The translations under genes were made by a program, and so were the position numbers. A DNA stretch of 64,000 bases. It comes from an uncultured Granulosicoccus sp. GTDB lineage: Bacteria > Pseudomonadota > Gammaproteobacteria > Granulosicoccales > Granulosicoccaceae. This document shows positions 50,134-59,558 of this stretch, piece after piece; position 1 is the first letter of the stretch; each line of letters starts with the position of its first letter. Below the pieces are notes generated by a model that did no database searches, was not told the origin of the DNA, and worked only from the letters and a program-made list of their open reading frames with translations. The stretch is taken from assembly GCA_947492525.1 (NCBI GenBank), contig CANLNQ010000005.1:1-64000 (forward strand). Reading direction: 5' to 3'.

Positions 50134-51330
50134 ATGGATCTGAACTACACCACCGAGCAGCTTGCCTTTCGTCAGGAAGTGCGCGCCTTTCTTCAGGCGA
50201 ATCTGCCACAGAGCCTGTCGGACAAAGTGAAGTACGGCAAGACCCTGACGAAATCCGAGCACGAGCAATGGCATGCGATTCTCCACAAGCAGGGCTGGCT
50301 GGCGAGTAACTGGCCCGTGCAATACGGGGGAACCGGCTGGGACTCCGTGCATCGACATCTGTTCGAAGAGGAGCTGACGCGCGCCAGTGCGCCTCGAATC
50401 GTACCGTTCGGTCTGGCCATGCTGGGGCCAGTGTTGCAGGAATTCGGATCGGACGAGCAGAAGGAGTACTACCTGCCAAGAATACTCAACGGAGAGCACT
50501 GGTGGTGTCAGGGTTATTCAGAACCTGGTGCAGGTTCCGACCTGGCCTCGCTCAAGACGACGGCCGAGTTCGATGGCGAACACTATATTGTCAATGGACA
50601 GAAGACCTGGACCACATTGGGTCAACACGCCAACATGATCTTCTGCCTGGTACGCACTGCAAAGGAGGGCAAGCCACAGGAGGGTATCTCCTTTCTGCTG
50701 ATAGACATGCGTAGCGAAGGCGTGACACTTCGGCCTATCGTGCTGATAGATGGCGAGCCCGAAGTCAATGAGGTTTTCTTCGACAATGTCAAAGTGCCTG
50801 CGAAGAATCTGGTGGGTGAACAGAACAAGGGCTGGACCTATGCCAAGTATCTGTTGACTCATGAGAGAACCAATATCGCCGGTGTCGGATTCGCTGTAGC
50901 CGGGCTTGCGAGTCTGAAGCGCATTGCGCGCACGGAGATGTACAAGGGGCGACCATTGATAGAAAACCCGCACTTCGCTGCGCGGATTGCCCGCGTGGAG
51001 ATTGATCTGATGGCCATGTCCACCACCAATCTGCGAGTGATATCGCAAGCGGCAGCAGGCAAGGCACCTGGCGCTGAAAGTTCCATGCTGAAGATCAAGG
51101 GATCCGTGATTCGCCAGGAGATCAACTCCCTGGCGCGCTCGGCCATCGGGCCATACGCCATGCCTTTTGTCTCCGAAGATCTCGATCCGGGCAGTAATGA
51201 TCTGCCGATCGGACCCGAGCATGCGACATCGGTCACTGCTACCTATTTCAACAATCGCAAGCTGTCCATCTACGGTGGCTCCAATGAGATCCAGCGCAGC
51301 ATCATCAGCAAATCCCTGCTCGAACTGTAG
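50134..51330 (+). CDS. pimC: Acyl-CoA dehydrogenase, large subunit type (PimC-like)
   Basis: Flavoprotein of 398 aa. Segments WWCQGYSEPGAGSDLASLK (FAD/substrate), NGQKTWTTLGQHANMIFCLV and YGGSNEIQRSIISKSLLEL at the C-terminus are typical of the FadE17/PimC group. At the usual Glu position of YEG the sequence reads YGG, as in heteromeric acyl-CoA dehydrogenases whose base sits elsewhere. It pairs with the next gene (11 bp apart), matching the PimC/PimD two-subunit pimeloyl-CoA dehydrogenase. Confidence 0.88.
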   Translation: MDLNYTTEQLAFRQEVRAFLQANLPQSLSDKVKYGKTLTKSEHEQWHAILHKQGWLASNWPVQYGGTGWDSVHRHLFEEELTRASAPRIVPFGLAMLGPVLQEFGSDEQKEYYLPRILNGEHWWCQGYSEPGAGSDLASLKTTAEFDGEHYIVNGQKTWTTLGQHANMIFCLVRTAKEGKPQEGISFLLIDMRSEGVTLRPIVLIDGEPEVNEVFFDNVKVPAKNLVGEQNKGWTYAKYLLTHERTNIAGVGFAVAGLASLKRIARTEMYKGRPLIENPHFAARIARVEIDLMAMSTTNLRVISQAAAGKAPGAESSMLKIKGSVIRQEINSLARSAIGPYAMPFVSEDLDPGSNDLPIGPEHATSVTATYFNNRKLSIYGGSNEIQRSIISKSLLEL

Positions 51331-51341
51331 AGGACGAGGCC

Positions 51342-52475
51342 ATGAATTTCGATCTGACCGATGAACGCCAGATGTTGCAAGACTCGATGCGACGCTATCT
51401 GAACGACAGTTATTCCAACGAAAAGATCAGATCTCTGGCTGACAGTGAAGCCGGGTTCTGTCGTGACAACTGGGCAGGGCTTGCCGACCTGGGTGTCATC
51501 GGTGCTCTTTTCGATGAAACCGATGGTGGCTTTGGCGGCGCGGGTTTCGATATTGCCCTTGTGTTCGAGGAACTGGGGCGGGTAGGCGCGGTGGAGCCAT
51601 TGCTCGATACGGCCGTGCTCGGTGGCGGGATTCTGGCAACACTGGGCACCGATACGCAGAAGGCGCATATCGAATCCATCATGGAGGGCTCTTTGCAGCT
51701 GGCAATGGCTCATGGCGAACCGCAGAGTCGTTACGAATTGGCCCGAGTCAGCACCCGCGCCAGACTTGTCGATGGACGCTATGAACTGGATGGTCAGAAA
51801 TCAGTCGTGGTCAATGCCGCCACGGCCGATTATTTCATCGTCAGTGCGCGTACCGGGGAAGACACGGCATCGCCGAAGGGCATCAGTCTGTTCCTCGTGC
51901 CTGCCGATGCACAAGGCATCAGTCTGCAGGATTACCCATTGACTTCAGGAGGGCGGGCTGCGGAACTCATGCTGGACAAGGTAGAAGTTGCTGCAACGGC
52001 TTTGCTGGGACATGAAGGCGAGGGACATGAGGCGCTCGAACTTGCCCATGCTCGGGCAACGGTTGCCATTTGTGCCGAGGCCCTGGGATTGATGGAAGCG
52101 ATTCGCACTCTGACCACAGACTATCTGAAGATTCGCAAGCAATTCGGCAAGCCGATCGGCAAGTTCCAGGTATTGCAACACCGCATGGCGGACATGCTGA
52201 TCGAGATCGAACAGGCACGTTCTGCCGTGATCAACCTGGCAGGCCATGTGGAAGCTAGCCGTGATGAACGGGAAAAACACGTCAGTGCTACCAAGAACCT
52301 TGTCGGCATGGTTGGCAAACTGGTGGCAGAGGAGAGCATTCAATTGCACGGAGGGATCGGCATGACGGAAGAATACGAGCTGGGACATCTGGCCAAACGT
52401 CTCATCATGGTGGATCATCGACTGGGTGATTCGACGCATCACCTTGAACGGTTCATCGAACTGGCTGTGGCTTGA
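51342..52475 (+). CDS. pimD: Acyl-CoA dehydrogenase, small subunit type (PimD-like)
   Basis: A 377-residue acyl-CoA dehydrogenase family protein, more divergent than its neighbour. It keeps the N-terminal helical domain (LADLGVIGALFDETDGGFGG), the C-terminal FAD segment RKQFGKPIGKFQVLQHRMAD and SIQLHGGIGMTEEYELGHLA. The canonical SEP/TEP-type substrate motif is replaced by LAMAHGEPQSRYEL, fitting a partner subunit of a heterotetramer. Name and role follow PimD of R. palustris; steroid-type FadE partners look similar. Confidence 0.85.
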   Translation: MNFDLTDERQMLQDSMRRYLNDSYSNEKIRSLADSEAGFCRDNWAGLADLGVIGALFDETDGGFGGAGFDIALVFEELGRVGAVEPLLDTAVLGGGILATLGTDTQKAHIESIMEGSLQLAMAHGEPQSRYELARVSTRARLVDGRYELDGQKSVVVNAATADYFIVSARTGEDTASPKGISLFLVPADAQGISLQDYPLTSGGRAAELMLDKVEVAATALLGHEGEGHEALELAHARATVAICAEALGLMEAIRTLTTDYLKIRKQFGKPIGKFQVLQHRMADMLIEIEQARSAVINLAGHVEASRDEREKHVSATKNLVGMVGKLVAEESIQLHGGIGMTEEYELGHLAKRLIMVDHRLGDSTHHLERFIELAVA

Positions 52476-52489
52476 GAGAGGGCACTGCC

Positions 52490-53287
52490 ATGACAACACT
52501 TGCCTGGTGTGAAGACCTCGGAGATCGCCTGCTGGTCGTCAATGCCAATACGTCCAGGCGCAATGCGCTGTCGCCGGATTTCTATCGTGTTCTGCAGCAG
52601 GCGCTGGAGCTGGCGGCCGCCACACCTCGCATTGTCGCCGTCATCATCCGTGGCGAAGGAAACTATTTCTGTGCGGGTGGCAACCTTCGCCTGCTTGCCG
52701 AGCGCCGGACGCTTGCAAGGGCTGACAGATTGCAGAAGATCGAGGATCTGCATGATGTCGTGCGTGCAGTCCTGAATTGCCCCAAACCGGTAATAGCCGC
52801 CGTGGAAGGGGGGGCGGCTGGAGCAGGTGTGTCACTGGCCTTTGCCTGCGACTTCATCATTGCCGAGGAAGCGTCGACATTCAGCATCGCTTATGTCAAG
52901 GCAGGTCTGGTACCCGATGGTGGTCTGACCAGTACCCTGTCGGCACAGCTTCCGCGGGCTCTGCTCATGCGAATGGCCTTGTTGGGAGAGGCTGTGGAGG
53001 CTCGGCAGTTGCACGAATTGGGTGCCATCACGCAAATCGTGGATACCGCTACGACCCTGGATGCTGCCCATGCGCTTGCCGACAGACTCGCTGCCGGAGC
53101 CAGTGGGGCTCAGGGTAGTATCAAGGCACTGGTCAATCACGCCAGTCATGCCACGTTGATGGAACAGATGGATGCCGAGCGTGACGCCATGGTCGATGCC
53201 ATCGTCTCACCAGAGGCGGTTGAAGGCATGAGCGCATTTCTGGAAAAACGGACACCGGATTTCCGGCAGTTGCGAGACCGGTCATGA
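52490..53287 (+). CDS. pimE: Enoyl-CoA hydratase/isomerase family protein (PimE-like)
   Basis: Crotonase of 265 aa starting MTTLAWCEDLGDR at ATG 52490. Oxyanion-hole motifs GEGNYFCAGGNLRLLAE and EGGAAGAGVSLAFACDF are present; the catalytic loop KAGLVPDGGLTSTLSAQLPR has Asp in place of the second hydratase Glu, pointing to an isomerase or hydrolase-like role. It ends in an ATGA overlap with the nitronate monooxygenase-like gene. Confidence 0.85.
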   Translation: MTTLAWCEDLGDRLLVVNANTSRRNALSPDFYRVLQQALELAAATPRIVAVIIRGEGNYFCAGGNLRLLAERRTLARADRLQKIEDLHDVVRAVLNCPKPVIAAVEGGAAGAGVSLAFACDFIIAEEASTFSIAYVKAGLVPDGGLTSTLSAQLPRALLMRMALLGEAVEARQLHELGAITQIVDTATTLDAAHALADRLAAGASGAQGSIKALVNHASHATLMEQMDAERDAMVDAIVSPEAVEGMSAFLEKRTPDFRQLRDRS

Positions 53288-54321
53288 CGGAGAACATGAT
53301 CGATCACGTGTTCGACACGCCCGTCACTCGTCTTTTCGGTTGTCGGCTACCTATTGTCGCCGGTGGCCTCATGTGGCTATCCAATGCCGAATACGTTGCC
53401 GCCGGTGCCAGGGCTGGGATCATGTCGTTCATCACGGCTGCAAGCTTTCCCGATCCTGACAAGCTTCGCCATGAAATCCGGACTTGTCGCTCGCTGTGCG
53501 GCGATCTGCCATTCGGGGTCAATGTCTCCATGCTGCCCAAACTGGTGGAAGGTGAGCGGATCGCGGACACGTTTCGCCTGATTGCCGATGAAGGCATCCG
53601 CTTTGTCGAAACGTCAGGTCGCAATCCGCAGCAATTCCTGCCGATGTTGAAGGAGGCGGGCATCACGGTTCTGCACAAGGTGCCCAGTGTTCGCTATGCC
53701 GTCAAGGCGCAATCGGTCGGTGTCGACATGGTGTCCATCGTGGGCGCCGAATGCGGCGGACATCCGGGCCTGGACCTGGTGGGCAGTATGGTCAATCAGG
53801 CATTGGCCGAGCGCCAGCTGGAGATCCCGTTCCTGATCGGTGGCGGTATCGGAGCGGGCAGTCAGATCATCTCGGCTCTGGCTTCCGGCGCTGCGGGCGT
53901 CGTCATTGGAACCCGCTTTCTGACCGCCGAGGAGATACCGGCACATCGCGACTACAAGCAGGCACTGATTGCCGCAACCGAGCGCGATACGGCGTTGACG
54001 ATGAGCACTGTGCGCAACACGGTCCGCACATTGCGCAACGAGACGACAGACACGGTGCAGGCACTGGAAATCGCTGACCCGGACGTTGGCATAGAAGCCC
54101 TGTTGCCCCATGTTTCCGGCGCCATCGGCCGGCGGGCCTACGAGACCGGAGACGTCAGCAAAGGCATGCTGTCTGCCGGCCAGTCACTGGGTCTGGTTGA
54201 TGATATGGCGCCCTTGTCGACGCTGGTTTCACAGTTGGAGCAAGAGGCACAAACGGCACTTGAACGATTGTATTTTCGCGCAGCCGACCACCAGGCCACC
54301 ATTGCGAGCTCATCACGATGA
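53284..54321 (+). CDS. Nitronate monooxygenase / 2-nitropropane dioxygenase-like flavoprotein
   Basis: FMN-dependent TIM-barrel protein of 345 aa. The start FGCRLPIVAGGLMWLSNAEY, the FMN/active-site motif GAECGGHPGLDL, and the phosphate-binding LIGGGIGAGSQIISALASGA followed by VVIGTRFL match the nitronate monooxygenase/FabK superfamily. The family includes nitroalkane oxidases and enoyl reductases; inside a beta-oxidation operon an enoyl-CoA-related or redox housekeeping role is as likely as nitronate oxidation. It is coupled at both ends by 4-bp overlaps. Confidence 0.8.
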   Translation: MTENMIDHVFDTPVTRLFGCRLPIVAGGLMWLSNAEYVAAGARAGIMSFITAASFPDPDKLRHEIRTCRSLCGDLPFGVNVSMLPKLVEGERIADTFRLIADEGIRFVETSGRNPQQFLPMLKEAGITVLHKVPSVRYAVKAQSVGVDMVSIVGAECGGHPGLDLVGSMVNQALAERQLEIPFLIGGGIGAGSQIISALASGAAGVVIGTRFLTAEEIPAHRDYKQALIAATERDTALTMSTVRNTVRTLRNETTDTVQALEIADPDVGIEALLPHVSGAIGRRAYETGDVSKGMLSAGQSLGLVDDMAPLSTLVSQLEQEAQTALERLYFRAADHQATIASSSR

Positions 54322-55850
54322 CCCTACACCAGCCACGGATTCATCACCTCGTCGAAGAACACGCGGCCCGGAATCCGGATTCGGATGCCATCGTGGACTC
54401 GAACGGGGATGTGTACAGCTATGCACGGTATCTGGCCGCCATCAGTGAGGCGGGCGGTATCTTGCGCGATTGCGGCGTGCGTGCCGGAGATCGTGTGGTT
54501 CTGGTTGCCGAGAATTGCATGACCACCGCGGTATTCATATTCGCTGCAAGCTCTGTAGGTGCCTGTGCTGTTCCTGTCAATGCGCGCATGACTGCAGTTG
54601 AGATCAAGCGTGTCACCGATCACGCCGATCCACGCATCACGCTGTTCACCACGGGAGTCTCGCCGGAGGCTGGCAGTCACGCAGTAGCGGCTGACGCCAG
54701 CCCGTATGTCAGCGGGTTCGGACAATTTGCCATCGCGATCAACAAGGCCTGTGGTCCGCCGAACCACGACGCACAGTGTACGGCCGTGATTCTCTATACC
54801 ACGGGTACCACCGGTCAGCCCAAGGGGGTGATGCTGACACATGGCAATCTGCGCTTCGCGGCCAGGGCATCAGCGCAATTGCGTTCTCTGGTGGCAGAGG
54901 ATCGCATCTACGGTGTCTTGCCGCTGACGCATGTCTTCGGTCTTGCCTCCATGCTGATGGCGGCCAGCTATTCGGGGGCATCCGTACAGCTCGAAACGCG
55001 TTTTCATCCGCAGAACGTGCATGCAGCATTGACTGACCGCGTCACGGTATTCCCGGGTGTACCGCAGATGCATGCCCTGGTGATGCAATACGCCAATGAG
55101 CAAGGTCTTGTACATCTGGGGGACAGTGCGCTGCGCTACGTCTCTTCTGGCGCCGCACCTCTGGATCCTGCCTGGAAGCGCAAGGCCGAGACCTTCTATG
55201 GCCTGGCGTTGCAGAACGGGTATGGCATGACAGAAAGTACGGCCGGTATCTGTGGTACTCGCAATGCCATTGGCACATCTGACACCAGTGTGGGTCCTGC
55301 ACTGCCCGGTATCGAGATCGGGCTGGACAGATCAGTCGGTGCCACGGCAGACGACGGCACAGGTGAGATTCTGACGCGAGGTCCTCATGTCATGAAAGGT
55401 TACTTCAAGAACCCGGAAGAGACTGCCAGAGTGCTCGACGCTGAAGGCTGGCTGCGCACCGGAGACTTGGGGAAAATCGATGATTGCGGTAATCTGCACG
55501 TGGTGGGGCGCTACAAGGAGCTGATCATTCGCGGTGGTTTCAATGTCTATCCGCCTGAGGTGGAAACTGCGCTGAACGATTCTCCCGACGTCATTCAGTC
55601 TGCCGTGATAGGTCGCAAGAGCGATGCTGGCGACGAAGAGATTCTGGCATTTGTCCAGTGCGTGGACCCTGAACGAATGGACACCGTGGCGTTGGCAAAC
55701 TTCGTGTCTGAACGCTTGGTCAGCTATAAACGTCCTTCGCGTATCATTGCAACCACGCAGCTACCCGCTGCTGCGACCGGAAAGATACTCAAGCACCGCT
55801 TGTTGTCCACCTTCGCTGAACAACTTGATCCATCCGAACCCAAGGTCTGA
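54318..55850 (+). CDS. pimA: Acyl-CoA ligase (AMP-forming, PimA-like)
   Basis: ANL-superfamily ligase of 510 aa that activates a carboxylic acid to its CoA thioester. The AMP-binding P-loop is [20 protein letters not shown], then [18 protein letters not shown], the adenine motif [16 protein letters not shown], the hinge region [17 protein letters not shown], and the catalytic Lys near the end ([14 protein letters not shown]). It would supply pimeloyl-CoA or another dicarboxyl-CoA for the upstream enzymes. It overlaps the preceding gene by 4 bp. Confidence 0.88.
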   Translation: MTLHQPRIHHLVEEHAARNPDSDAIVDSNGDVYSYARYLAAISEAGGILRDCGVRAGDRVVLVAENCMTTAVFIFAASSVGACAVPVNARMTAVEIKRVTDHADPRITLFTTGVSPEAGSHAVAADASPYVSGFGQFAIAINKACGPPNHDAQCTAVILYTTGTTGQPKGVMLTHGNLRFAARASAQLRSLVAEDRIYGVLPLTHVFGLASMLMAASYSGASVQLETRFHPQNVHAALTDRVTVFPGVPQMHALVMQYANEQGLVHLGDSALRYVSSGAAPLDPAWKRKAETFYGLALQNGYGMTESTAGICGTRNAIGTSDTSVGPALPGIEIGLDRSVGATADDGTGEILTRGPHVMKGYFKNPEETARVLDAEGWLRTGDLGKIDDCGNLHVVGRYKELIIRGGFNVYPPEVETALNDSPDVIQSAVIGRKSDAGDEEILAFVQCVDPERMDTVALANFVSERLVSYKRPSRIIATTQLPAAATGKILKHRLLSTFAEQLDPSEPKV

Positions 55851-55855
55851 TTGAG

Positions 55856-57067
55856 ATGACACAAGACATGACAGGAAAGGGGCCCAGTCTGGGCTCGTTC
55901 GACTGGGCAGACGCCTTCCGGCTGGATCGTCAGCTCACTGAAGACGAACGCATGCTGCGTGATGCTGCCGGGATTTTTGCCCAGGAGCAGCTGCAGCCGC
56001 GCGTGCTTGAAGCGAATCGCCAGGAAAGTGCAGACCCCGGGCTGTTTCGTGAAATGGGCGATGCAGGCCTGTTGGGGGTGACCATTCCGGAACAGTACGG
56101 TGGTCTGGGTGCCTCCTACGTGACCTATGGTCTTATTGCCCGCGAGGTGGAGCGTGTCGACAGCGGTTACCGCTCCATGATGAGCGTCCAGTCTTCGCTG
56201 GTGATGTACCCCATTCACGCCTATGGGTCGGAGGAGCAGCGGCAGAAGTACTTGCCAAAACTGGTCAGCGGCGAATTCATCGGCTGTTTCGGACTGACCG
56301 AACCCGACGCCGGTTCCGATCCGGCGGGCATGAAAACCACGGCGAAGAAGACGGCTGATGGCTATGTTCTGAACGGGTCCAAGATGTGGATCTCCAATGC
56401 GCCCTTTGCCGATGTCTTCGTCGTCTGGGCGAAGTCCGATGCGCACGATGGAAAGATTCGGGGTTTCATTCTGGAAAAGGGGATGGAGGGCCTGTCTGCA
56501 CCGAAGATCAGCGGCAAGTTGTCACTACGCGCCTCTACCACCGGTGAAATCGTCATGAAGGATGTCGCGGTGAGCGACGACGCCTTGCTGCCGAATATCG
56601 AAGGCCTCAAGGGACCTTTCGGTTGTCTCAACCGTGCCCGCTACGGCATTGCCTGGGGTGTACTGGGAGCTGCAGAGTTCTGCTTTCATGCGGCGCGCCA
56701 GTACGGCCTGGATCGCAAGCAGTTCGGCAAGCCACTGGCGCAGACCCAATTGTTCCAGAAAAAGCTGGCCGATATGGAAACCGAGATCTCTCTGGGTCTG
56801 CAGGGCGCACTGCGGGTAGGGCAGCTGATGGACGAGGGTCAGGCGGCACCGGAGATGATCTCGATCATCAAGCGCAACAACTGTGGCAAGGCGCTGGAGA
56901 TTGCCCGCCTTGCTCGAGACATGCACGGCGGCAATGGCATCTCCGACGAATTTCATGTCATGCGTCATATGGTGAACCTGGAAACGGTGAATACCTATGA
57001 AGGTACCCATGATGTTCATGCGCTGATTCTCGGTCGCGCCATCACCGGCCTGCAGGCATTCTTCTGA
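55856..57067 (+). CDS. gcdH: Glutaryl-CoA dehydrogenase
   Basis: Flavoprotein of 403 aa that oxidises and decarboxylates glutaryl-CoA to crotonyl-CoA. It has the glutaryl-specific Arg segment [20 protein letters not shown], the FAD motif [37 protein letters not shown], and the catalytic Glu in [20 protein letters not shown]. Its presence at the end of a pim-like set is what makes a C7 (or longer odd) dicarboxylate the best substrate guess: one or more beta-oxidation rounds end at glutaryl-CoA. It overlaps the thioesterase gene by 1 bp. Confidence 0.92.
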   Translation: MTQDMTGKGPSLGSFDWADAFRLDRQLTEDERMLRDAAGIFAQEQLQPRVLEANRQESADPGLFREMGDAGLLGVTIPEQYGGLGASYVTYGLIAREVERVDSGYRSMMSVQSSLVMYPIHAYGSEEQRQKYLPKLVSGEFIGCFGLTEPDAGSDPAGMKTTAKKTADGYVLNGSKMWISNAPFADVFVVWAKSDAHDGKIRGFILEKGMEGLSAPKISGKLSLRASTTGEIVMKDVAVSDDALLPNIEGLKGPFGCLNRARYGIAWGVLGAAEFCFHAARQYGLDRKQFGKPLAQTQLFQKKLADMETEISLGLQGALRVGQLMDEGQAAPEMISIIKRNNCGKALEIARLARDMHGGNGISDEFHVMRHMVNLETVNTYEGTHDVHALILGRAITGLQAFF

Positions 57068-57501
57068 TGAGCGAGGATGCGGCAGCGGGTGTCATCACCA
57101 ATGAGACTGGTGCTCAGCGACTGCTGGGCTATGTGCTGGATGTGGGACAGGGGGACGGCTGTGCCCGGTGTTATCTGACCTTGGGCGAGCAGCATCTGAA
57201 TCGTCATTCCGTGTTGCACGGTGGTATTGCAACGACCATGCTCGACAATGCACTCGGGGCCACGGCCAGTCTGACCGTCGACGACAGCGGCCGAGCGCCT
57301 TTCATGACACTATCGCTCAATACCCACTTTCTGGCTCCGGCGCGTCTCGGTGCAGAGCTGGTCGCCACAGGGCGTCTCGTAGGCGGCGGCAGTGCCGTGA
57401 AATTCGTGGACGGTGAACTTGTGGATGCAGACGGTACACTCATCGCCACGGCAAGCGGCGTGTTCAAGCGGGTGCCAACCCACCGACTGTCTGAATCATG
57501 A
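57067..57501 (+). CDS. PaaI family hotdog thioesterase
   Basis: A 144-residue hotdog-fold protein with the PaaI-type active-site stretch NRHSVLHGGIATTMLDNALG and the strand NTHFLAPARLGAELVATGRL. It probably hydrolyses dead-end acyl-CoAs formed by the operon and frees CoA. It is the last gene of the plus-strand operon; the ATG shares its first base with the gcdH stop. Confidence 0.85.
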   Translation: MSEDAAAGVITNETGAQRLLGYVLDVGQGDGCARCYLTLGEQHLNRHSVLHGGIATTMLDNALGATASLTVDDSGRAPFMTLSLNTHFLAPARLGAELVATGRLVGGGSAVKFVDGELVDADGTLIATASGVFKRVPTHRLSES

Positions 57502-57605
57502 AACAGGCTGGCTCCATGGGGCAACTGCTATAGTCATGAGCCAGTAACATGACACAACGGTCCTGTCATTGCTTACTGGCCCCTGTTCATCGATAAGGAG
57601 TTGGC

Positions 57606-58073
57606 TTGCGTTTGAAAGCACTGGAACTCAGAATTCCACCAGCGGTGGTGGCCCTGATCGCCGCAATCGGTATCTGGTGGCTGGCGGGATGGGCGAGCTC
57701 ACTGAGTAGTGACATACCATTCAGAAAACCCCTTGCCGCGCTACTCATTGCCGCTGGTTTTGTTGCTGGATTCGCCGGAATCTTCACCTTCCGTGTCGCC
57801 CATACCACGGTTGATCCTCGGCATCCGGGTGCAGCGAGGGTGCTCGTGACGGGCGGGATCTATCGCTACACTCGCAACCCCATGTATGTCGGCATCGTTC
57901 TGGTGCTGCTTGCCTGGGTTGTATTTCTGGGCAATATCCTCTCGCTGCTCATGGTCGCGCTGTTCGTGGTCTATCTGAATCGATTTCAGATCATCCCGGA
58001 AGAGCGCGCCCTGGCGGAGAATTTCGGCGAACAATTCCTGCAATATCAGAAGCGGGTGCGGCGCTGGATCTGA
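57606..58073 (+). CDS. Isoprenylcysteine carboxyl methyltransferase family membrane protein
   Basis: A 155-residue membrane protein with four hydrophobic helices (such as PAVVALIAAIGIWWLAGWAS and LAALLIAAGFVAGFAGIF). The SAM-binding C-terminal motif VTGGIYRYTRNPMYVGIVLV followed by IIPEERALAENFGEQFLQYQ is diagnostic of the ICMT/phospholipid N-methyltransferase superfamily. The start is TTG 57606 with AAGGAG six bases upstream. Bacterial members methylate small thiols, lipids or unknown targets; the substrate cannot be predicted here. Confidence 0.85.
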   Translation: MRLKALELRIPPAVVALIAAIGIWWLAGWASSLSSDIPFRKPLAALLIAAGFVAGFAGIFTFRVAHTTVDPRHPGAARVLVTGGIYRYTRNPMYVGIVLVLLAWVVFLGNILSLLMVALFVVYLNRFQIIPEERALAENFGEQFLQYQKRVRRWI

Positions 58074-58179
58074 CGGCCTTGCAGGTTGGCCCCTCTAGTG
58101 TGAAAAGCAATTCAAGACATCTATCGGTGCCATGGCGAGCCGCAGTGCCGTGTCACCCGGATACCGTCGTTGCCAGCGC

Positions 58180-59031
58180 TTAGCGCCTGTCGCAGGGGTG
58201 TTGGTATACGATCTCGGCCAGCGACGGGGAGTCCACGAATACATTGCGGTTTCCCTGTACGGTGGCGATGACCTCATGTCTGCGTCGTTCTTCCGAGGAG
58301 ACCGGGTCGGCGCAATGCCAATCGAGCAAGGTAGGCAATGGGCCAAGCTGATTGCCTGCCGAGTCGGCATCGGCTGCCAGTACAAGATCAGGCAGGCCGG
58401 CATCAGCGGGTAGGCCGGTATCCCCTTCATAACGCACATCCATGTAGAACAGCACGCGGGCTATGTCGCCCTTCACCTCGTCCGGCGGTTCCCAGGTGGT
58501 CGGTCCGACTCGGCACTGGCTGCATTCCCGGTGGGGCTGCGTCGCCATTCCGAACATCTTGTTTCCACGGGATGAATTGACCGTGCGATCCGCAGGAACC
58601 AGATTGTGCAGGTCCCGGTCTGCGGGTGTGGCTTTCAATCCGAAGGAGCGGGGCCACAGATGCTCACGGTTCCAGTAGTCGGGTTCGGCCTGGTCTGCAC
58701 CTGAGGCGCGCTGGTCTTGGCGTACGGTGCGACGCGTATAGAACAGCGTCATCTCGTTGCGTGAGCTGGCCGCGCTCTGCGCAAGAACTTCCCACTCCCG
58801 GGAGCGGGGTAGCCAGCGCTGTTGAGCCATCTTCTGATGCAGATGCAGGCGCAATGCGTCAGCCTGTTGCCTTGCAAGCTCAGCGTCTTTCTGTCTGGCG
58901 GCCTCGGTGCCGACTCCGGAGGGCGCATCCTGTGACGCATCCGGATTGGAACTGCAGGCTGTCAGGTACAGCAGAGCAACGGCCAACAGGGTTGTGTGCC
59001 GTACCAGACGAGGGGGCAGAGGATTACTCAT
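58180..59031 (-). CDS. Endonuclease I family nuclease, lipoprotein
   Basis: A 283-residue secreted nuclease. A hydrophobic signal ends in the lipobox YLTAC, so it is likely attached to a membrane and faces the periplasm or exterior. The beta-beta-alpha-metal core has NREHLWPRSFG with the catalytic His, then DLHNLVPADRTVNSSRGN, as in EndA/Vvn/NucM. About 70 Gln/Arg/Ala-rich residues form a linker before the domain. Cys residues in ECSQC suggest a disulfide. It may digest extracellular DNA for nutrients. It is monocistronic on the minus strand. Confidence 0.88.
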   Translation of the reverse strand: MSNPLPPRLVRHTTLLAVALLYLTACSSNPDASQDAPSGVGTEAARQKDAELARQQADALRLHLHQKMAQQRWLPRSREWEVLAQSAASSRNEMTLFYTRRTVRQDQRASGADQAEPDYWNREHLWPRSFGLKATPADRDLHNLVPADRTVNSSRGNKMFGMATQPHRECSQCRVGPTTWEPPDEVKGDIARVLFYMDVRYEGDTGLPADAGLPDLVLAADADSAGNQLGPLPTLLDWHCADPVSSEERRRHEVIATVQGNRNVFVDSPSLAEIVYQHPCDRR

Positions 59032-59267
59032 GCCTGTGCCTTTAGCGCTGAGGGAAGAGTCATGCCTCTGAGGGTTCTCGAAACTTGCACATTTGGGCGC
59101 TGCCGGGTCGATCGGGAAACAGGATAATACGCGGAGTCTGCACGAATTCTTTCAACGGTTGCCAGTAATTCGTGCCGGTCGCCTTACCGGAGTTCCCCGT
59201 GCATTGCCTGCAAGGGATCACTGCGCATTTCTGATTCTTGTCCCTGTTATTGGCAGCATGATGCAGC

Positions 59268-59295
59268 TTTTCCACGAAACAGCGGTATGTATAAT
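59268..59295 (+). promoter_or_regulatory. Candidate promoter for the patatin-like gene
   Basis: A perfect TATAAT (59290-59295) is preceded 16 bp upstream by a weak -35 (TTTTCC, 59268-59273). Transcription from about 59302 would place the whole nonamer array in the 5' leader of the gene that starts at 59559. The gene-free stretch 59032-59558 holds this promoter and the array; I see nothing else in it. Confidence 0.45.
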
Positions 59296-59370
59296 CACTC
59301 TGTGAAAGATTCTGACACCGTGATCGCTTTGTACGAAAAGCAGACCGAACAGCCATCATCAATGGTGGAC

Positions 59371-59550
59371 TCGTTTGCTTCGTTTGCTTCGTTTGCTTCG
59401 TTTGCTTCGTTTGCTTCGTTTGCTTCGTTTGCTTCGTTTGCTTCGTGTGCTTCGTGTGCTTCGTGTGCTTCGTGTGCTTCGTGTGCTTCGTGTGCTTCGT
59501 GTGTCTCGTGTGTCTCGTGTGTCTCGTGTGTCTCGTGTGTCTCGTTCGCG
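59371..59550 (+). repeat. Compound nonanucleotide tandem array, 20 units
   Basis: A perfect period-9 array in homogeneous blocks: eight TCGTTTGCT (59371-59442), six TCGTGTGCT (59443-59496), five TCGTGTGTC (59497-59541) and a last degenerate TCGTTCGCG. It ends 8 bp before the ATG of the patatin-like gene. All six frames stay open or nearly so, which produces long spurious reading frames on both strands. Confidence 0.92.
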
Positions 59551-59558
59551 TGAAGTCG

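Noticed and set aside
53284..57501. Phenylacetate or aromatic degradation cluster suggested by PaaG- and PaaI-like proteins
   Set aside because: No ring epoxidase or ring-hydrolase genes are present. The PimC/PimD pair plus glutaryl-CoA dehydrogenase fits dicarboxylate beta-oxidation better.
59371..59550. Possible CRISPR array
   Set aside because: Units are contiguous 9-mers with no spacers and no cas genes nearby. The same reasoning excludes the arrays at 8-154 and 3264-3446.
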